DNA of 64,000 nt, taken from positions 8,039,001 through 8,103,000 of the forward strand of contig NZ_CP117866.1 of NCBI RefSeq assembly GCF_028736035.1, read 5' to 3'. The notes under the pieces are model-generated. The model did not search any database. It had not been told where the DNA came from and saw only the letters and a list, made by a program, of their open reading frames with translations. This DNA comes from Streptomyces sp. T12 (GTDB taxonomy: Bacteria; Actinomycetota; Actinomycetes; Streptomycetales; Streptomycetaceae). Every line of letters begins with the position of its first letter. Within the stretch, counting starts at the first letter, position 1. The translations under genes were made by a program, and so were the position numbers. Of the stretch, positions 43,967 to 51,466 are shown in pieces.

Positions 43967-44743
43967 GTGACGTCGCTCGACAAGCCGACTGAAGACACCA
44001 CCGACACCACCGCAGACGCCGAGCACGACGCCCGGGCGGTGACCGAGGCCGCGCTGTTCGAGGCCTTCGGCGGCATGCGCGGCATGATCGAGACGGTGCT
44101 GCCCGGTCTGCTCTTCGTCACCATCTACACGATCAACAAGGACCTCCACCTGTCGGCCATCGCCGCGCTCGGGGTGTCCCTGTTGCTCGTGGTGGTGCGC
44201 CTGGTGATGCGGGACACCGTCAAACACGCGTTCAGCGGCGTCTTCGGCGTCGCCTTCGGTGTCGTGTTCGCGATGATGACCGGCAACGCGAAGGACTTCT
44301 ATCTGCCCGGCATGCTCTACACGCTGGGGCTGGGACTCGCGTACATCATCACGACCTTGTGCGGCGTGCCGTTGATCGGGCTGATCCTCGGGCCGGTGTT
44401 CAAGGAGAACCTCTCCTGGCGCAAACGCAATCCCGGGCGCAAGAAGGCGTACGCGAAGGCCAGTTGGGCGTGGGGCCTGATCCTGCTCGCCAAGTGCGCG
44501 ATTCTCTTCCCGCTGTACTGGTGGGCGGACACGACGCAGTTGGGCTGGGTGCTGGTCGCGCTGAAGATTCCGCCGTTCCTGCTGGCCGTGTGGCTGACGT
44601 GGGTGTTCCTGGCGAAGGCGCCGGCGCCGATCGATGTGTTCGCGGAGATGGAAGCGGCGGAGAAGGCGGAGGAGGAGCGCAAGGCGGCGTCGGCCGCGGA
44701 GCGCGAGGAGGCCGCGGGCGCGCGGCACCGCCGGGAGACCTAG
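43967..44743 (+). CDS. DUF3159 integral membrane protein
   Basis: A 258-residue membrane protein starting with GTG at 43967. The first 30 residues are polar (Thr/Asp-rich). Five or six transmembrane helices follow (MIETVLPGLLFVTIYTI, AIAALGVSLLLVVV, GVFGVAFGVVFAMM, MLYTLGLGLAYIITTL, and two near 165-210), then an Ala/Glu-rich cytoplasmic tail (EAAEKAEEERKAASAAEREE). DUF3159 proteins occur next to the OB-fold gene and TrkA genes in actinobacteria. The function is unknown. Proximity to the RCK proteins hints at ion transport (inference). The stop codon TAG opens the 14-bp repeat array. Confidence 0.85.
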   Translation: MTSLDKPTEDTTDTTADAEHDARAVTEAALFEAFGGMRGMIETVLPGLLFVTIYTINKDLHLSAIAALGVSLLLVVVRLVMRDTVKHAFSGVFGVAFGVVFAMMTGNAKDFYLPGMLYTLGLGLAYIITTLCGVPLIGLILGPVFKENLSWRKRNPGRKKAYAKASWAWGLILLAKCAILFPLYWWADTTQLGWVLVALKIPPFLLAVWLTWVFLAKAPAPIDVFAEMEAAEKAEEERKAASAAEREEAAGARHRRET

Positions 44744-44798
44744 ATTCCCGTACGACGATTCCGGTATGAGGATTCCGGTATGAGGATTCCCGTACGAC
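44743..44798. repeat. Four 14-bp tandem repeats in ABBA order
   Basis: GATTCCCGTACGAC at 44743, GATTCCGGTATGAG at 44757 and 44771, and GATTCCCGTACGAC again at 44785. The array lies between convergent DUF3159 and TrkA genes, immediately before a terminator. The unit resembles the 14-bp repeat at 1127-1195. Confidence 0.85.
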
Positions 44799-44838
44799 GA
44801 CGGAGGGCGCCCTGAATACTCAGGGCGCCCTCCGTCGT
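44797..44838. terminator. 18-bp perfect hairpin, bidirectional terminator
   Basis: ACGACGGAGGGCGCCCTG (44797-44814) pairs perfectly with CAGGGCGCCCTCCGTCGT (44821-44838) around AATACT, between convergent genes. Confidence 0.85.
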
Positions 44839-44854
44839 CGTGAGCCTGAGGGGC

Positions 44855-45532
44855 TCAGCCCGCCGTGTCCTCGCGGCGGACCGACAGCAGGTCCTCCAAC
44901 TGCTCCTCGCGGGCCTGGGCGGCCACGAAGAGGAGTTCGTCGCCTGCCTCCAGGGAGTCCTCGCGGGACGGGGTCAGGACCCGGTTGCCGCGGATGATGG
45001 TGACCAGGGACGTGTCCTGGGGCCACTCGACGTCGCCGACCTGGGTGCCGGCCAGGGCCGACTCCTCCGGGAGGGTCAGCTCGACGAGGTTGGCGTCGCC
45101 GTGGCTGAAGCGCAGGAGACGGACCAGGTCGCCGACCGAGACCGCTTCCTCGACCAGGGCCGACATCAGGCGGGGGGTGGAGACCGCCACGTCCACGCCC
45201 CACGACTCGTTGAACAGCCACTCGTTCTTGGGGTTGTTCACGCGGGCCACGACGCGCGGGACGCCGTACTCCGTCTTCGCCAGCAGGGACACGACCAGGT
45301 TGACCTTGTCGTCGCCCGTCGCGGCGATCACCACGTTGCAGCGCTGCAGGGCCGCCTCGTCCAGGGACGTGATCTCGCAGGCGTCGGCGAGCAGCCACTC
45401 CGCCTGCGGGACGCGCTCGACCGAGATAGCGGTCGGCGCCTTGTCGACGAGCAGGACCTCGTGGCCGTTCTCCAGCAGTTCGCCCGCGATGGAGCGACCC
45501 ACCGCGCCGGCACCGGCAATGGCGACCCTCAT
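44855..45532 (-). CDS. TrkA-family RCK protein, second of pair
   Basis: A 225-residue potassium-uptake regulatory subunit. The N-terminal RCK_N domain has nucleotide-binding GAGAVGRSIAGELLENGH and then VIAATGDDKVNLVVSLLAK. The C-terminal half is an RCK_C domain that may bind a second ligand such as c-di-AMP. Such proteins gate Trk/Ktr-type or KimA-type transporters at the membrane. The start is ATG at 45530-45532, overlapping the stop of the preceding TrkA gene (TGATG). A membrane pore subunit is not next to it, but a KimA-like importer lies about 1.3 kb away on the other strand. Confidence 0.9.
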   Translation of the reverse strand: MRVAIAGAGAVGRSIAGELLENGHEVLLVDKAPTAISVERVPQAEWLLADACEITSLDEAALQRCNVVIAATGDDKVNLVVSLLAKTEYGVPRVVARVNNPKNEWLFNESWGVDVAVSTPRLMSALVEEAVSVGDLVRLLRFSHGDANLVELTLPEESALAGTQVGDVEWPQDTSLVTIIRGNRVLTPSREDSLEAGDELLFVAAQAREEQLEDLLSVRREDTAG

Positions 45533-46203
45533 CAGTGACCGCCCTCCTCTTCGGGACCCTTGGCGAACGCCGCCTCGACCTTGTCGACCTCGTCGGTGCG
45601 CATCATCACGTGCACCAGGTCGCCCTCCTGCAGCACCGTCTGCGACGTGGGCAGGATCGCCTCGCCGAGCCGGGTGAGGAACGCGACGCGGACGCCGGTC
45701 TCCTCCTGCAGCTTGCTGATCTTGTGCCCGACCCAGGCCGCGGAGGCGTGCACCTCGGCGAGCTGGACACCGCCGGTGGGGTCCCGCCACAGCGGCTCGG
45801 CGCCCGAGGGCAGCAGACGGCGCAGCATCTGGTCGGCCGTCCAGCGGACCGTGGCCACGGTGGGGATGCCCAGGCGCTGGTAGACCTCGGCGCGGCGGGG
45901 GTCGTAGATACGGGCCGCGACGTTCTCCACGCCGAACATCTCGCGGGCCACGCGCGCGGAGATGATGTTCGAGTTGTCTCCGCTGGAGACGGCGGCGAAG
46001 GCGCCGGCCTCCTCGATGCCCGCCTCGCGCAGGGTGTCCTGGTCGAAGCCGACACCGGTGACCCGGCGTCCTCCGAACCCGGGGCCCAGCCGTCGGAAGG
46101 CGGTGGGGTCCTGGTCGATCACGGCGACCGTGTGCCCTTGTTGCTCCAGGGTCTGGGCCAGAGCGGAGCCCACCCTTCCGCAGCCCATGATGACGATGTG
46201 CAC
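45532..46203 (-). CDS. TrkA-family RCK protein, first of pair
   Basis: A 223-residue RCK protein. It has GCGRVGSALAQTLEQQGH near residue 7 as the dinucleotide-binding loop, SGDNSNIISARVARE, and a C-terminal RCK_C domain from about residue 135. It starts with GTG at 46201-46203 and is translated just ahead of the second TrkA gene, with one-base stop/start overlap. The pair resembles CtrA-like heteromeric gating subunits. It lies between a DUF3159 gene and the KimA-like importer. Whether it regulates that importer is inferred from position. Confidence 0.9.
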   Translation of the reverse strand: MHIVIMGCGRVGSALAQTLEQQGHTVAVIDQDPTAFRRLGPGFGGRRVTGVGFDQDTLREAGIEEAGAFAAVSSGDNSNIISARVAREMFGVENVAARIYDPRRAEVYQRLGIPTVATVRWTADQMLRRLLPSGAEPLWRDPTGGVQLAEVHASAAWVGHKISKLQEETGVRVAFLTRLGEAILPTSQTVLQEGDLVHVMMRTDEVDKVEAAFAKGPEEEGGH

Positions 46204-46452
46204 GGCGCTTACCCCGCACTCCTCGTTAGGCGTCTGAATTGCGTGAACGTGGCGCTCATATCCTTCTCTCGGTTCGCCGGGCAACAGGCGCGGGCCGGTC
46301 GCGGACCGCTGGGCACCATCATGCCGGGGAATCCCGTCGATGATCCCTCGCGGGATGGCGGGACGGATCGCAGGCTCGCGTGCGCCTTCGTCCACCGTAA
46401 CGTCCGGGTCGGACACACCGACCATTGCGTCCGGTGGGTGGCGAAAGTCGGC

Positions 46453-46479
46453 GGTGCGGTCGGTGCGGTCGGTGCGGTC
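46453..46479. repeat. 9-bp tandem repeat GGTGCGGTC x3
   Basis: GGTGCGGTC occurs three times in a row, at 46453, 46462 and 46471, and continues into a degenerate GGTGTGGCA. It is low-complexity DNA in a noncoding region. Confidence 0.75.
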
Positions 46480-46559
46480 GGTGTGGCAGCGGTGGGTGCG
46501 GCAGCGGTGGGTTCCGCGCGGCCGGTCCTCCGACTGCCGGTCCTCCGACGGCCGATCCC

Positions 46560-46658
46560 TCAGCGGCGGTTGAAGCTGCGGAGGCTGGCCAGTGCCAGGG
46601 CGGCGAGTCCGGCGAGCGACACGAGGGCACCGACGAGCTGAGCGGTCGTCTGCGACAT
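46560..46658 (-). CDS. 32-residue single-span membrane microprotein
   Basis: A minus-strand frame of 32 codons, ATG at 46656-46658 and TGA at 46560-46562, preceded by the Shine-Dalgarno GGGAGA. The translation starts MSQTTAQLVGALVSLAGL, continues with alanine/leucine-rich helix and ends SLRSFNRR, with a positive C-terminus: one transmembrane helix with cytoplasmic basic residues. It lies between the trkA pair and the KimA-like importer. The size and form recall small transporter subunits such as KdpF, but there is no direct homology evidence. It is below the usual gene-finder length limit, and its reality rests on composition and ribosome site. Confidence 0.55.
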   Translation of the reverse strand: MSQTTAQLVGALVSLAGLAALALASLRSFNRR

Positions 46659-46823
46659 GGGGTCTCCCGGATGTGATGAGCGTACCGACGCAGGTCATGG
46701 AGGCATGGGGACGCCTGCGAGGCCTTCGCCCGGCGCGTGCGCGGCACGGAATTCACCCCGGCGCCGCGCGCGATTTCACCCGGATGTGCTCCGTCCCAGG
46801 CCGTGGGCCTACGATTCTCTGTT

Positions 46824-48872
46824 GTGTCCAAACTGACCGACGTGCCCAAGCGGATTCTGATCGGGCGCGCACTGCGCAGTGACCGGCTCGCGGAAACGCT
46901 CCTGCCGAAGCGCATCGCGCTGCCCGTCTTCGCCTCCGACCCGCTGTCCTCCGTGGCGTACGCCCCCGGAGAAGTACTGCTGGTCCTCTCCATCGCGGGC
47001 GTGTCGGCGTACCACTTCAGCCCCTGGATCGCGGTCGCGGTCGTGGTGCTGATGTTCACCGTGGTCGCCTCCTACCGGCAGAACGTGCACGCCTACCCCA
47101 GCGGTGGCGGCGACTACGAGGTGGCCACCACCAACCTCGGCCCCAAGGCCGGTCTGACGGTCGCGAGCGCCCTGCTCGTCGACTACGTTCTGACCGTCGC
47201 CGTCTCGATCTCCTCCGGCATCGAGAACCTGGGCTCAGCGGTCCCGTTCGTCGTCGAGCACAAGGTCGAGTGCGCGGTCGCCGTGATCGTGCTGCTGACG
47301 CTGATGAACCTGCGCGGCGTCAAGGAATCCGGCAGCCTCTTCGCGATCCCGACGTACGTGTTCGTCGCGGGCGTCTTCATCATGATCGCGTGGGGCGCGT
47401 TCCGCGGGCTGGTCCTCGACGACACCATGCGGGCGCCCACGGCGTCGTACGAGATCAAGCCGGAGCACGAGGGACTCGCGGGCTTCGCGCTGGTCTTCCT
47501 GCTGCTGCGCGCCTTCTCCTCCGGCTGTGCCGCGCTCACCGGCGTCGAGGCGATCTCCAACGGTGTACCGGCCTTCCGCAAGCCCAAGTCGAAGAACGCC
47601 GCCACCACGCTCGCGGCGATGGGTCTGCTGGCCGTCACCATGTTCTGCGGCATCATCGGGCTCGCCATGGTGACCAAGGTCCGTATGGCCGAGAACCCGG
47701 CCGTCGACCTGCTGAAGGACGGTGCCGCGGTCGGCGCCGGCTACGTCCAGAACCCGGTGATCACCCAGGTCGCCGAGGCCGTCTTCGGCAAGGGCAGCTT
47801 CTTCTTCATCGTGCTCGCCGCGGCCACCGCCCTGGTGCTGTTCCTGGCGGCCAACACCGCCTACAACGGCTTCCCGGTGCTCGGCTCGATCCTCGCCCAG
47901 GACCGCTATCTGCCGCGCCAGCTGCACACCCGCGGCGACCGGCTCGCCTTCTCCAACGGCATCGTGCTCCTGGCGGGCGCGGCCATCCTGCTGGTGTGGA
48001 TCTACGGCGCCGACTCCACCCGGCTGATCCAGCTGTACATCGTCGGCGTGTTCGTGTCCTTCACGCTCAGCCAGACCGGCATGGTCCGCCACTGGAACCG
48101 CCTCCTGGCGACGGAGACCGACCAGGCCAAGCGCCGCCACATGATCCGCTCCCGCGCGATCAACACCTTCGGCGCCTTCTTCACCGGCCTCGTCCTGATC
48201 GTCGTGCTCGTCACGAAGTTCACGCACGGCGCCTGGGTGGCCCTGCTGGGCATGGTGATCTTCTACGGCACGATGACGGCGATCCGCCGCCACTACGACC
48301 ATGTCTCCGAGGAACTCGCCGCCCCCGAGGGCCCGAGCGACGACAGCGTACGGCCGTCCCGCGTGCACTCCGTCGTCCTGATCTCCAAGATCCACCGCCC
48401 GGCCCTGCGCGCCCTGGCCTACGCCAAGCTGCTGCGCTCGGACACCCTCGAGGCGCTCAGCGTCAACGTGGACCCGGTCGAGACCAAGGCGCTGCGCGAG
48501 GAGTGGGAGCGGCGCGGCATCGACGTACCGCTGAAGGTGCTCGACTCGCCGTACCGCGAGATCACGCGGCCGATCATCGAGTACGTCAAGAGCCTGCGCA
48601 AGGAGTCCCCGCGCGACGCCGTCTCGGTCATCATCCCCGAGTACGTGGTCGGCCACTGGTACGAGCATCTGCTGCACAACCAGAGCGCGCTGCGGCTGAA
48701 GGGCCGGCTGCTGTTCACGCCGGGCATCATGGTGACCTCGGTGCCGTACCAGCTCCAGTCCTCCGAGGCGGCCAAGCTTCGGGCCCGCAAGCGGCAGGAG
48801 TGGAACGCGCCGGGTTCGGTGCGGCGTGGGCCTGCCCAGGAGCGGGCGAAGGAGTCGGACGCCCAGCGCTGA
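46824..48872 (+). CDS. KimA-like potassium importer (APC superfamily)
   Basis: A 682-residue APC-superfamily transporter. It shows the KimA arrangement: PKRIALPVFASDPLSSVAYAPGEVL near residue 25, YPSGGGDYEVATTNLG near 95, VDYVLTVAVSIS, AFSSGCAALTGVEAISNGVPAF near 235, and AANTAYNGFPVLGS near 350. It has 12 transmembrane helices and then a cytoplasmic USP-like domain from about 510. By hand it resembles B. subtilis KimA closely over most of its length. KimA imports K+ by proton symport and is itself regulated by c-di-AMP. The start is the GTG at 46824. The two TrkA genes lie on the other side of the promoter region. Confidence 0.85.
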   Translation: MSKLTDVPKRILIGRALRSDRLAETLLPKRIALPVFASDPLSSVAYAPGEVLLVLSIAGVSAYHFSPWIAVAVVVLMFTVVASYRQNVHAYPSGGGDYEVATTNLGPKAGLTVASALLVDYVLTVAVSISSGIENLGSAVPFVVEHKVECAVAVIVLLTLMNLRGVKESGSLFAIPTYVFVAGVFIMIAWGAFRGLVLDDTMRAPTASYEIKPEHEGLAGFALVFLLLRAFSSGCAALTGVEAISNGVPAFRKPKSKNAATTLAAMGLLAVTMFCGIIGLAMVTKVRMAENPAVDLLKDGAAVGAGYVQNPVITQVAEAVFGKGSFFFIVLAAATALVLFLAANTAYNGFPVLGSILAQDRYLPRQLHTRGDRLAFSNGIVLLAGAAILLVWIYGADSTRLIQLYIVGVFVSFTLSQTGMVRHWNRLLATETDQAKRRHMIRSRAINTFGAFFTGLVLIVVLVTKFTHGAWVALLGMVIFYGTMTAIRRHYDHVSEELAAPEGPSDDSVRPSRVHSVVLISKIHRPALRALAYAKLLRSDTLEALSVNVDPVETKALREEWERRGIDVPLKVLDSPYREITRPIIEYVKSLRKESPRDAVSVIIPEYVVGHWYEHLLHNQSALRLKGRLLFTPGIMVTSVPYQLQSSEAAKLRARKRQEWNAPGSVRRGPAQERAKESDAQR

Positions 48873-49016
48873 CGGAAGGCCCGGGGCGCGGCGGGGAGCA
48901 CGTAGACTGGTGGGCTGTTGTCGGGCCCTGATGGACCGCCGGTCGGACCGCGCTCTTGCCCACCCGTCCCCCGCCGTTCAGGGCCGTACCCCTTCTCGAT
49001 CTGGAGTCACCCCACC

Positions 49017-50345
49017 ATGCAGGCAGAACCGAAGAAGTCGCTGGTGGGGGAGGAGTACGAGGTCGAGATCGGCCCCGTCGCCCACGGCGGGCACTGCATC
49101 GCCCGCACCGACGCCGGCCAAGTGCTGTTCGTCCGCCACACGCTGCCCGGCGAGCGGGTCGTGGCCCGTGTGACCGAGGGCGAGGAGGGCGACCGCTACC
49201 TGCGCGCGGACGCGGTCGAGGTCCTGTCGGCATCCAAGGACCGCATCGAGGCGCCCTGCCCCTTCGCCGGCCCCGGCCGCTGCGGCGGCTGCGACTGGCA
49301 GCACGCCAAGCCGGGGGCACAGCGCCGGCTGAAGGGCGAGGTCATCGCCGAACAGCTGCAGCGGCTCGCGGGACTGACGCCGGAGGACGTCGGCTGGGAC
49401 GGCACGGTGGTGCCGGCCGAGGGCGACAAGCTGCCGGCGGGGCAGGTGCCGCAGTGGCGGACGCGGGTGCAGTACGCGGTGGACGCCGACGGGCACGCCG
49501 GACTGCGTCGGCACCGCTCGCACGAGGTGGAACGGATCGACCACTGCATGATCGCCGCCGAGGGCGTCAGCGAGCTGGGCATCGAGAAGCGCGACTGGAC
49601 CGGCATGGCGGGGGTCGAGGCGATCGCGGCGACGGGGTCGCAGGACCGTCAGGTGATCCTCACCCCGAAGCCGGGGGCGCGGCTGCCGATCGTGGAGTTG
49701 GACAAGCCGGTCTCCGTGATGCGGGTCGGCGACAAGGACGGCGGGACGCACCGGGTCCACGGCCGACCCTTCGTCCGCGAACGCGCGGACGGCCGTACGC
49801 ACCGGGTCGGCAGCGGCGGCTTCTGGCAGGTTCACCCGAAGGCCGCGGACACCCTGGTGACGGCGGTCATGCAGGGCCTGCTGCCCCGCAAGGGCGAGAT
49901 GGCGCTCGACCTGTACTGCGGCGTCGGCCTGTTCGCGGGCGCGCTCGCCGACCGGCTCGGCGACAAGGGCGCGGTCCTCGGTATCGAGTCCGGCAAGCGC
50001 GCGGTGGAGGACGCCCGGCACAACCTGGCCGACTTCGAGCGGGTGCGGATCGAGCAGGGCAAGGTCGAGACGGTCCTGCCGCGCACGGGTATCACCGAGG
50101 TGGACCTGATCGTGCTGGACCCGCCGAGGGCCGGGGCGGGACGGAATACGGTCGCGCATCTCGCGTCGCTGGGGGCGCGGCGGATCGCGTATGTGGCGTG
50201 CGATCCGGCGGCGTTGGCGCGGGATCTGGGGTACTTCCGGGATGGGGGGTATCGGGTGCGGATGTTGCGGGCGTTCGATTTGTTTCCGATGACGCATCAT
50301 GTGGAGTGCATGGCGATCCTTGAGCCCGCCGCAAAGGGCTCCTGA
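49017..50345 (+). CDS. TRAM-domain RNA uracil-C5 methyltransferase (TrmA/RumA family)
   Basis: A 442-residue SAM-dependent methyltransferase. Residues 1-60 form a TRAM domain (VGEEYEVEIGPVAHGGHCIAR). The cysteine motif CPFAGPGRCGGCDW near 80 fits an Fe-S cluster as in RumA. The C-terminal half has the SAM motif LDLYCGVGLFAG and the catalytic cysteine in YVACDPAALARD, with the base glutamate in HVECMAIL. It methylates uracil C5 in rRNA or tRNA. The start is the ATG at 49017. The gene is the last conserved core gene before the accessory region. Confidence 0.9.
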   Translation: MQAEPKKSLVGEEYEVEIGPVAHGGHCIARTDAGQVLFVRHTLPGERVVARVTEGEEGDRYLRADAVEVLSASKDRIEAPCPFAGPGRCGGCDWQHAKPGAQRRLKGEVIAEQLQRLAGLTPEDVGWDGTVVPAEGDKLPAGQVPQWRTRVQYAVDADGHAGLRRHRSHEVERIDHCMIAAEGVSELGIEKRDWTGMAGVEAIAATGSQDRQVILTPKPGARLPIVELDKPVSVMRVGDKDGGTHRVHGRPFVRERADGRTHRVGSGGFWQVHPKAADTLVTAVMQGLLPRKGEMALDLYCGVGLFAGALADRLGDKGAVLGIESGKRAVEDARHNLADFERVRIEQGKVETVLPRTGITEVDLIVLDPPRAGAGRNTVAHLASLGARRIAYVACDPAALARDLGYFRDGGYRVRMLRAFDLFPMTHHVECMAILEPAAKGS

Positions 50346-50400
50346 CCTGCGGTTTTATCTCTGCGCATTATGTGCGGTGTGGGCGTTACGGGCGATATCT

Positions 50401-50438
50401 TGACGCTGAAATGACGCTCGTGACGCTCATTTGACGCT
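50401..50438 (+). promoter_or_regulatory. Four TGACGCT heptamers in two 11-bp-period pairs (SARP-like operator)
   Basis: TGACGCT begins at 50401, 50412, 50421 and 50432. Within each pair the period is 11 bases (seven-base repeat plus four-base spacer), which is the geometry of Streptomyces antibiotic regulatory protein (SARP) binding sites. A TGAGAT-like -10 follows at 50447-50452. It precedes the transposase remnant and the biosynthetic operon. No SARP gene is in the window. Confidence 0.45.
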
Positions 50439-50599
50439 CGTTCTGATGAGATGTCAGGCGCCTTGTCGGACAGGTCAGACCCTGTCAAGATGGCGAACAT
50501 CGATAGGGGCGCCGAGGGTAGGCGACGCTGAGCGCAGACCTACTGAGTCCTGCTGGTCAGATGTCCCGGAAGAGACCAGCGAGGCCATGACCTGCGGCG

Positions 50600-51372
50600 A
50601 CCGGCAAGGTCGACGCGGCCACTCTGGCCCACCTGCTGCGCACGAATCTGCTGCCGGAGGCGCGGATCGCCCTGCAGCCCATCCGCGAGCAGCGAGCGGT
50701 GCTGCGCCACCGTGCCCAGCTCGTCCGGTTGCGCACACTGCTGCGCAGCCGCATCCACGTGGTCCTCGCCGAACACGGCTGCGACCGCATGGGCAGCGCC
50801 CGCACCTGCTGGAGTGCCCCGGGCCGCGCATGGCTCGGCGAACTGCCGCTGCCGGACAGCGCGCGCCGGACGGCGGCCGACCGGCTGGAGGTCATCGATG
50901 CACTGCCGGCCGTCATCGACCGGCGCGACGCTGTGCTTGCGCAGACCACGAACGCGGACCCGCGGGTCAAGGCGCTCACCGCGCTGCCCGGCATCGGCCG
51001 GATCACCGCCCTGGTCATGGTGGCGGAGATCGGTGACATTCGCCGGTTCTCGTCGGTCCGCAAGCTCGCCTCCTGGGCCGGACTCACCCCCACCATCCGC
51101 GGCTCGGACCCAAGGGTGCGCTGCAGGCGCATCTCTAGGCAGGGCGACCCTGGCGGCGCTGGATCATGAACGAGGCGGCGCAGACCGCCAAGCGCACCGC
51201 GCCCTACGCTGCCTGCTTCGAGCAGATCGCCCACCGCCGCGGCCGGAAGATCGCCACCACCGCCATCGCCCGCAAGCTCCACGTGCTCCACCTGGTCGAC
51301 ACGGTGTTCCCCGCCGTACGGGAGGACCGACGGCGGGCTCCGTTAGGGGTACCCATGTGGGCCGGGCCATAG
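50600..51372 (+). pseudogene. IS110-family transposase remnant, N-terminally truncated and frameshifted
   Basis: The frame from 50600 reads through IS110-type sequence (TGKVDAATLAHLLR, LRTLLRSRIHVVL, LPGIGRITALVMVAEIGDIRRFSS, LASWAGLTP), which is the linker and C-terminal Transposase_20 domain. The N-terminal DEDD catalytic domain is missing. Near 51150 a one-base deletion shifts the frame: after RQGDP the family sequence resumes in another frame as MNEAAQTAKRTAPYAACF and AHRRGRKIATTAIARKLH. It is therefore a dead copy. Terminal sequences of the element were not found. It separates the conserved core from the biosynthetic operon. Confidence 0.8.
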
Positions 51373-51466
51373 GAGCGGCCCATCCTGGCCTGTGCACACT
51401 CTCCCGCCCAGCCGAGGATGGGGTCGCGTCCCCAATGACGGGTGGGAAGGAAGAGCAGGAGTCGCA

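Larger units (their letters stand above)
46204..46823. other. Divergent intergenic region between trkA pair and KimA-like gene
   Basis: These 620 bases contain a 9-bp tandem repeat (46453-46479), imperfect repeats of GGTCCTCCGACtGCC type near 46523-46550, the 32-codon microprotein gene at 46560-46658 on the minus strand, and promoter regions for the trkA genes and the importer. Longer frames here are GC-rich chance frames without a start. Confidence 0.5.
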
